From positions 2,418,501 to 2,482,500 of the forward strand of contig OX485805.1 in NCBI GenBank assembly GCA_950295325.1: a stretch of 64,000 nucleotides of DNA, written 5' to 3'. Made by a program: the position numbers and the translations under genes. Under the pieces are notes generated by a model. That model saw only the letters and a list, made by a program, of their open reading frames with translations, did not search any database and was not told the origin of the DNA. Shown here one piece after another: positions 57,040-64,000 of this stretch. Numbering within the stretch: the first letter of the stretch is position 1; the number at the start of each line of letters is the position of its first letter. Source of the stretch: Polytrichum commune. Taxonomy: Eukaryota; Streptophyta; Polytrichopsida; Polytrichales; Polytrichaceae.

Positions 57040-59220
57040 AAAGGACCAAGAATGTAGCACACTCAAGGCTCGAATGTCGGAGCGAACTCAATCATGAGAA
57101 AATCGAATGACTAGCAAGCATCGGCTTCCCCATGCATTTCAAGTTGTTGCTCACCCAAGAACAACTTATTAACCTATCATGGAAATAGGCCCAAAGTTGG
57201 GAGTGGTTTGGTGTGCCATGAAGTGGGTCGCCCACCTCTCGATATACCGTACCTTTCCGTACCTTTGTCGGGAATTTTCTCAACACACATGGTAGTGCCA
57301 AAGTTGCAAATCCCACATGAAGAAGGGTTCGGGCCAATAGAACGGCGACACGTGGCAAACGAGGGAGCTTGAGGTTCTTAAAGAAGCCTTTTAAACTTAT
57401 CGAACTTAATGCGGCGATCGAGGGGAGGGGAGGCAAGGCCGACCACATTCCTCGCCACACACAACACCAATATTATATGAAAAGGAGATTGAAATAACTA
57501 AGGCTTCGAGTTCGAAATGGGTTCCTTGCAAGCCGGAGATGATGACCAAGCAAAGAGCCGGGAACTCAATGAGGTGGGCCGAATCCGGGGGAGGGGTCCA
57601 CCCCCCCCCCCTCCCCACCCTCATAAATGGCCTCAGGTGGTGCCCTTGTGAGTCGGCACAAGAATTAGGGTTGTGGAATTGAACGGGCATGGCCGTGCTC
57701 GTACTTGTGGTGTATGATAAACCTCGGAGACAAATGGAGACAACAAAAACGAGATTGAATATATTATCTTGGTTTTGGTTTATAGAGACAACAAAAACAA
57801 GGTATGAATCTATTCGTTACGGTCGTTATAAATGCCTTCACCCTAGTCGGTTAGTGTGTTGGGGGGAGCACATGCCCCACGGTAGTTGTGCCCAATGGAC
57901 ATCTTTGGCTACTCCAAGAAATTTACCACGTCGATGAGTGTTACGAAGGTGGTGTTGTGTGGTGTTGTGTGGTGTTGTGTTGTGTTATATTGTTTGTAGT
58001 ATTTAGTGTGATGTTCGTCGTTTGCGACGGGTCTGAACTAGATGTCTAGAGGTCTCAAAGTGTGACGTCCAATAATTGTCAATATGACGCTATCCGCCAA
58101 TATAAGTAACCTTATTAGGTGAAATTATGTTTTCATGTTGAGATTCATCGTAGTAGGTTGGGGATACTTGAGATGATAATGAAATTGTGATTTAGTATGC
58201 AAGAGGAGGATATTCATGAGCATACTAGTGCCAATTGTTATTTGTGTACACTTTAGTCAACTTTGTAGACTATTATGTAAACGTATGCATGCACCTCATA
58301 ATATGATCGCACATACTCACGCCAAGATATTAGTAAGCACACTTGAACACCGAGTGTCGTGAGGTGACACTGATGGTGAAGTTGTTGATCATCAATGTAC
58401 CTAACATAGACCTCAAAATAGGGCGAGTGACATTATTACGCACGTGACACTAAATACCATACACGGTGTAGCATTTCGGAGAGTGTTAGGTTATGAGTAA
58501 AGACCAAGTGTTAAAGTAAATTGCCACAAGGAGAGTCGGATTGGCAACTACACCTTTGTACCTCGTAGTGTGGGTTGATAGTTAGCATGGGTATGAATCT
58601 ATGAATGTGGCCCACTTTGCTTTATGTGTGGGTTTAGATTAGCGTGGTTTACTAACGGATGAATTTTTATTAAAAATATATATCAAATGATTGAATATTC
58701 CACATGTTTTTGGATATAATTATTGATATTTCATTTTCAATGCATAATTTTTTTGCTCAATTAAAATACATTGATTTCCATACACCTTGCTTGAACATGT
58801 TATATTGTGGGTTAAAAAATGGCATGGGTCAAGGAAATCACATTGACCAAGATTATCGTGATATGACAAATTATAGTGGGCCACGATATTAGGTGTAGAA
58901 GGTGTAATGTTTCACGTTAGGATGGAGAATGAGGCTTATATATTGGCTTGGGATTTGTGGCTTCTATGTAAACTCATCCATGATGGGTCATGGATGAAGG
59001 GGCTCTAGTAAACCCAAGTTTCCTATGAGATTGAGGCCGATTCATTCCAACTAGACTCCACTACACTAATTTGAGGTCTCTAATGCTATTTACGGAGGAA
59101 GTATATCTTTGAGAAGTTGATTGTAGGATATAATATAATTCATTTTGTTTTCACTTACAATGGATGGGTTTACAGAGACGCCACAAACCCCTAGCCTTAT
59201 ATATTGTGTATTTACCCCCA
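57040..59220. other. Intergenic stretch, no gene recognised
   Basis: Open frames on the minus strand at 57690-57092 are C/G-rich and lack recognisable domains; an 11-C run lies at 57601. A GGTGTTGTGT decamer repeats three times at 57951-57980. Confidence 0.4.
57951..57987. repeat. Decamer minisatellite GGTGTTGTGT
   Basis: Three perfect copies plus a partial fourth. Confidence 0.9.
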
Positions 59221-59345
59221 ACACACAAGGCAAGTTAGTAGAAACGGTCAACATTGCAACCAAATCACCTCATAGTTTTCAAAGCTCGTATGAATATCTC
59301 ATTTAGTATCACAATGAAGATTCTCACCAAGTGGTCACATAGGTC

Positions 59346-60061
59346 CCTAGGGCGTGGACTCATCATACAACAGACAAACTAATGTGACTCTAAGAAGGGG
59401 TATTATTTAAGGCATTAGCGTACATAATATACATGAGGGAGAGGTTTTCTTTTCTTTTCTTTCTAGCGTGCACATTTAGAAAGGCTATTAGAAATTTTAA
59501 AGTAAATGTAAATATACAAAAGGGGCCCCTAATGTTTAGAGAAACAATTGACAATGAATGTCTTAGTTTCATCAAATTCACATTTTCATCCATTGTTGTC
59601 ATATGCTAGCAATCCTTAATGACTACCTTGTCCATTCTTGATAGGGTTTGCATTTGGGTTCTAGGTGTTGCAAAGTGGAGACTCTTGGAGCACTCATGAG
59701 CTCCCTTGAGTTTTGCACTTTGGAGTGTGGCTAATTTATTATGCTCTTGTCTTTGTTTGTTTCATGCAATCATTTCATTACATGCTATGGATGAAAAAAT
59801 GTTCAACATTTGACTTTCTCAATGGAAATTGAAAGCGGATTTCATAAGTAATAAAGGCCTATTCAATCCATGATGTGTATTTTGTATATATAGTGCATGC
59901 ATTCATCACAAACTTAGTATAAGTATACGAGTATATTTTCTAGCATGCCTTTAGTATGTATGCATTTGAATTTCTCTATAAACCTCTCATACATAGGGGG
60001 GTTTATTTTATAATAACCTACACTTCATTTACGTATCCAATGGAAGCGTACACCCCTCGGG
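59346..60061 (+). mobile_element. hAT-like element, family E copy 1, nested in a family A MITE
   Basis: CCTAGGGCGTGGAC at the left and the complement of CCCGAGGGGTGTAC at the right are imperfect TIRs. The flanks CATAGGTC (59338-59345) and CATAGGTG (60062-60069) match at seven of eight bases. The break falls exactly inside the family A sequence, which continues on both sides. It is 716 bp with no transposase. Confidence 0.75.
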
Positions 60062-60185
60062 CATAGGTGTCCTCAATTATATTGTATATTGAACTTAGAA
60101 TAGTCAACAAATATGTTATTTAGAGCATGTAGCTCAATCTCATTTGAGCATGTAACTTTGTGGTATCCATTCTTAGATCCACACC

Positions 60186-60725
60186 CACGGGTAGATCACT
60201 TAGTGCATTTTAAAAACGACGTGCGGCATAATATAGAGAGGATTAAAATCATTTGAAATAAAAATTATAAAGGAATTCCAAATAATGAAGGGGCCATTAA
60301 ATGTAGACAATTCCATTATAAGTAAGTTAGATGGAAATAAAACGTGGGCCATTATTTTTTTTGTAAAATTAATATAGGGGCCGAAGATAAGGATCCTAGA
60401 AGGTATGTTTACTATGATAGGTAAATGGGTTTAGGACTCACGGGGATGGATGATAATTGGGATTTCCGTGTGTCCAAAAATGAATCAAAAGGGAACGTGC
60501 CGTCGTTGGGGTCGTCTTCCCCACGTTAAAAGGAATATAGAGTACAAAAAAATGCAGTGACTTGGACAATATAAGTAATGGAAGGGTGCAAACAAATGGG
60601 CCATTTTTGAAATTTAAGTAATTATAGGGAGGCTTTAATTCGGCCCTTGAAGGTAAATAGCCCCAAAACAAATAACCCCCAGCCGCACGTGGTGCACAAA
60701 AATGCCTTAGAGTGATCTACCCGTG
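60186..60725 (-). mobile_element. Non-autonomous hAT-like element, family C copy 2, nested in a family A MITE
   Basis: TIRs CACGGGTAGATCACT are perfect and the flanking 8-bp duplication TCCACACC is exact (60178-60185 and 60726-60733). It is 540 bp and inverted relative to 21100-21651, with long shared blocks such as GGCATTTTTGTGCACCACGT. Confidence 0.95.
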
Positions 60726-60870
60726 TCCACACCTAACCATATACCACTCAAATGTAGGTGTCTAAATTATCGATATGATGGGATTAGGGACATCTACCTT
60801 ACGTAAAGGTTCAACATGTCACATTTTGTGTGTACAACCAACCCTCCATGAAGCTATTGTGAAGGATACT

Positions 60871-61566
60871 CCGGGGATTTGGACTCTTCATTGGAAACCT
60901 AAATGATGTGCATGGGTTACTTTGAAATCAAACCCCATATTATACGGGAGGTTTGCAGAGAAAAAGAAGAAGTATACGTACTAATGGCATGCTAGAAAAT
61001 GAACTCATTTATTTATACTAAGCTTTTTAATCTATTGTGATAAATGCCTTTACAAACTATACAACTCATAAATCATGAAATAGGCCCTTGATTACATATA
61101 AAATCCACTTTCACTTTCCAATGAGAATGTCAATAAACATTTTCCATCCATAAAATGTAACTCAGTGATTGCATCAAGCAAACAAAGACAAGAGGACAAT
61201 ATGTGGAGCAAATCTCAAGTGAACCCATGAGTACTTCAAGAGCCCTAATGGGTAAAAAGCAAAAACCCTAATGCTAACCCTAATAGGTGTGGACAAGGTA
61301 GTCATTGAGGACTATTACCATATGATAATAATCAATGAAAATGTGTATTGGATGAAACTAGCACGTCTTTTGTCATTTTTCCCTCAAAACCTCAAGGTCC
61401 CTTTTTGTGAATCTACCTTTACTTCAATTTTCTTAATAGTATTTTATCCACTAGAGAAAAATAGAACCTCTCCCTTATGTATACTATGTACACTAATGTC
61501 TCAAACAATACCCTTCCTTACACTCATGTTAATTCGTACGTGCTATGAAGAGTCCACCCCCTTGGG
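60871..61566 (-). mobile_element. Family E copy 2, inverted relative to 59346-60061
   Basis: GAACCTCTCCCTTATGTATA, TGTACACTAATGTCTC and AATACCCTTCC match the reverse complement of 59390-59460. The ends CCGGGGATTTGGACTC and GAGTCCACCCCCTTGGG correspond to the family E termini. No convincing 8-bp duplication was found, so it is older or rearranged. Confidence 0.65.
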
Positions 61567-61590
61567 AATGCTACATTGTTTATGGTATTA

Positions 61591-61773
61591 AGTGTCACCT
61601 ACTATTTGGAATTACATAGTGCTATAACTCCCTACAATGAATTTCATACTCTATCAACAAAAATTTAATAAGTTATATGGACATTATCCAACATAAATGA
61701 CTTTACTTGGTAAAATCTTACATTCTCAATAACAAGTTATAGCATTGCGTAGCTTTGAGCAATAAGTGACACT
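61591..61773. repeat. Short MITE, family F copy 1
   Basis: The ends are AGTGTCACCTACTATTTGGA and the complement of AGTGTCACTTATTGCTC. The inverted similarity continues to GCTATAACT about 40 bases in. It is 183 bp with no coding capacity. Confidence 0.7.
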
Positions 61774-64000
61774 AGATTTTTTTTAGAGGTGTATTATACA
61801 CAAAACTCAGGGAACTATCAATTTTTTCATGTTGAATACACCCACATGGAAACAAGAAGCCATGTATTACTCCTTTAGTAAGATAACTCCACAGAAGTGC
61901 AAACTCAATGTCATGAAGGCTCCAAGCTAGTACATGAACATTCTCAATAATGTTACTAGAGTGTTTTACCAGTTTCAATGAACCTTCTAAAATAGTTCAT
62001 GATTCTTCTAAACCGACTTAACATGTGTGGCACACCTCAATATCATGATAGTGGATCTTTACCTCTAGCAACTTCATGAATTTTTCCAACCAATTTCATG
62101 AATATTTTTGTATCAACTTCTCACCTCCTCAATTCGCATTCTTCACCTCTTTGTTTTGTGTTTACTTGGAAGCCTCTAGCCTTTTCTTTGGCCTTTCATT
62201 ACATCATCTCAAAGCTAGAAGCAAACAATGTCGGTTCTTCTCTGGCCTTTGATTATTGTACATCAAAGCACGCAACACAAACCCAATATAGTTGGAGTGA
62301 GTAACCTTGTGGATTTGAGAGTGTCAAATCACTAATTTGATATTATTAGGTCACATTAATGATGATGTACAAGCAATCACTACGAGATATGGTCCAAGGT
62401 TGGATAAGAGAGATCAATCCCCGTCAACTAAAATTTTGGTAGAGCTAGTCATGGGGAGGACTTAGGAGAAACGTATACGTGATGTACCGTTCTTTATAAA
62501 TAAAGTTATACATGTTATGAAATTGATTTTATGAAGTTGTGAATATGGGTACCAAATCATTAAAAAATTCACAAAATGTAGTGAAATTGGTTGAAAGTTC
62601 AAGTTAAATTGGTTGTCTATATAGTGAACTTGGTTCATGATCCGATGAAATTAGTGGAACCTATTGCTATATTGGTTTGTAAAATCATGAAATTGAGTTT
62701 GCACTTCAACAATGACAAGCAACACGCGATTGGTTTTTGAAATTTCCCCTAGAGGTCCATCCATATATATATGTATATATAAAATTACCGGGGAACATAT
62801 AGGAACACCCATGTCTATTGTGCATCAAAACCTACCATTAAATACAATTACTCTAATGTGTAAGTAGTGCACTAAAACATTGAAACATTAGAGTCATGTA
62901 AAGTTCCTCAAGGATAGACAATATTGTGGTTTGATAATTCTTTGAGAGACCTTTCTATTCACAACTTGTTAGCTTGTTGTGTATTGGAGCCTATTTTAAA
63001 AGTTGGGTGAAATTTTTGGGACAACTTCTTTCCACCTCAAAAACTTTGAGAGAACTCTAAGATCTAAAATAAGGTATGCACATGAGACCCACTGTTCTAA
63101 ATCCCATATCGACTTATGCAAGACTATCTTGGCTCCATCCATTTTGATAGGACAAGCTAGAAAGATGGTTTTTAATAATCCAAAACCACTCTTTGTGTAC
63201 AGTAATTTAACCATTAAGAAAACTTGGATGACTTTGTGTTAATTCTCATAAACTCTAGGGTTGGGACTAAACCCATGGTTTCATCTGCTTTACTTTACAT
63301 ATAATTCTAGTGCCATCATTTTTATTGGAAGAGGGTCAGAGGAGGGTGAGGGGGTAGGGGGGAGGGAAGAAATTTTTGTATACGAATGTACATTTCATTA
63401 TCCAACATAAAACCTTGAAACAATACGTAGCTTGGAGGTTACTTTATGTAGTTTATTTGACACCAGAAATAGCTTTTGAAACCCCAAATTAGTATACTTA
63501 AGATGATTTGAAATGTATCAGCAACAAACCTATTGAAAGTCATGTCTTTATGTTGAATGGATGAGAAGCATGCTCGTATACAATAATTCCCTCTCTCCGG
63601 GCATGTGAATGCACATACATAACCATGACCATGACAAAGTTCAAAATCCTCGGCCCAAATTTTAGCTGCCCAATCGGCGATGTCTCCATGAACATTACTT
63701 TGAAGAAAAATTGTTACAAATATATTTGAATAAATTCAACACATGCATGTGCAACATTCTTACTAATTATTTTGATGTTACTAGTATCATCATGATGACA
63801 TGGCAACCCGTTTCATATGAAAAGTGTATTTTGTGTACGCAATCGGTGACCGGTGGACTTTACAGAGTATTTTGTAAGAAAGCAAATGATGTATACAACT
63901 TTCTCTCATACAACTATCTCTTTAAAATGATACCAAAAAGTTTTGAAGGCCCGAGTCCCGAGTGACCTCTTTGCCAAGTTTTGAAAAGATTTTCATCTTC
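61774..64000. other. Terminal repeat-rich stretch, no gene recognised
   Basis: It contains the inverted partner of 16960-17045 (63225-63310), the family J copy at 63385-63600 and a purine-rich GAGGGTGAGGGGGTAGGGGG run near 63340. Short open frames show no recognisable domains. Confidence 0.4.
63385..63600 (+). repeat. Dispersed repeat, family J copy 2
   Basis: TATCCAACATAAAACCTTGA, TATTTGACACCAGAAATAGC and TTTATGTTGAATGGATGAGA parallel 34590-34800. Confidence 0.65.

Larger units (their letters stand above)
59222..60802 (+). repeat. MITE family A, copy 8, split by two hAT-like insertions
   Basis: The host element reads, in family order, CTCATAGTTTTCAAAGCTCG, ATGAATATCTCATTTAGTAT, then (after insertion 1) TGAACTTAGAATAGTCAAC and TTAGATCCACACC, then (after insertion 2) TAACCATATACCACTCAAAT, ATGTAGGTGTC and a terminal ACATCTACCTTAC. 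The left end near ACACAAGGCAAGTTAG is approximate. Confidence 0.75.

Noticed and set aside
57092-57690. Minus-strand open frames of 94 and 122 codons
   Set aside because: Composition-driven frames with homopolymer C runs; no motif or splice context supports a gene.

Overview
This is land-plant nuclear DNA: AT-rich, with spliced genes, short conserved exons separated by introns full of transposons, and many DNA-transposon remnants. No RNA gene, CRISPR array, organelle or bacterial signature was seen. The genes are generic land-plant genes. The LINE type and transposon mix would fit a non-seed plant (lycophyte, fern or bryophyte), but that is a weak inference.

Genes. Four loci can be read exon by exon. 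(1) 74-6520, minus: homogentisate phytyltransferase (VTE2 type, tocopherol synthesis); ten exons are visible and the 3' end lies beyond base 1. (2) 11476-13575, minus: a caffeate-type O-methyltransferase broken by at least three small frameshifts. (3) 32206-35185, plus: a small DUF1475 membrane protein in four exons. (4) 36880-41943, minus: a complete ten-exon MS2-type fatty acyl reductase of 796 residues, with a plastid-type N-terminus and an unusually long Asn-Gly-rich linker. Loci 1 and 4 both suggest plastid lipid or isoprenoid metabolism, but nothing shows that the genes are co-regulated.

Mobile DNA. Almost everything else is repeats. Several elements can be delimited to the base by terminal inverted repeats (TIRs) and target-site duplications (TSDs). 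Six have hAT-like 8-bp duplications: 21100-21651 and 60186-60725 (same family), 23791-24880 (AT-hook ORF), 28484-30965 (2.5 kb, unknown cargo), 47215-48542 (keeps a 291-codon hAT dimerisation-domain ORF) and 59346-60061 (7/8 match). A pogo/Tigger derivative (56132-56912, TA duplication) sits inside a PIF/Harbinger-like element (55905-57039). Near 59.2-60.8 kb one older MITE carries two separate hAT insertions. A LINE reverse-transcriptase relic lies at 19.97-20.98 kb. One MITE family recurs about eight times, three of them in introns of the phytyltransferase gene. Tandem arrays include a 26-bp repeat with a 6-unit higher-order period at 17.6-17.9 kb.

Layout: 0-7 kb phytyltransferase; 7-11.4 kb no gene seen; 11.4-13.6 kb methyltransferase relic; 14-31 kb transposons and tandem repeats; 31.7-35.5 kb DUF1475 gene; 36.9-42.1 kb reductase; 42-64 kb repeats with hAT and pogo derivatives. 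No coherent multi-gene novel system was found. The most unusual items are the delimited hAT derivatives and the reductase N-terminus.
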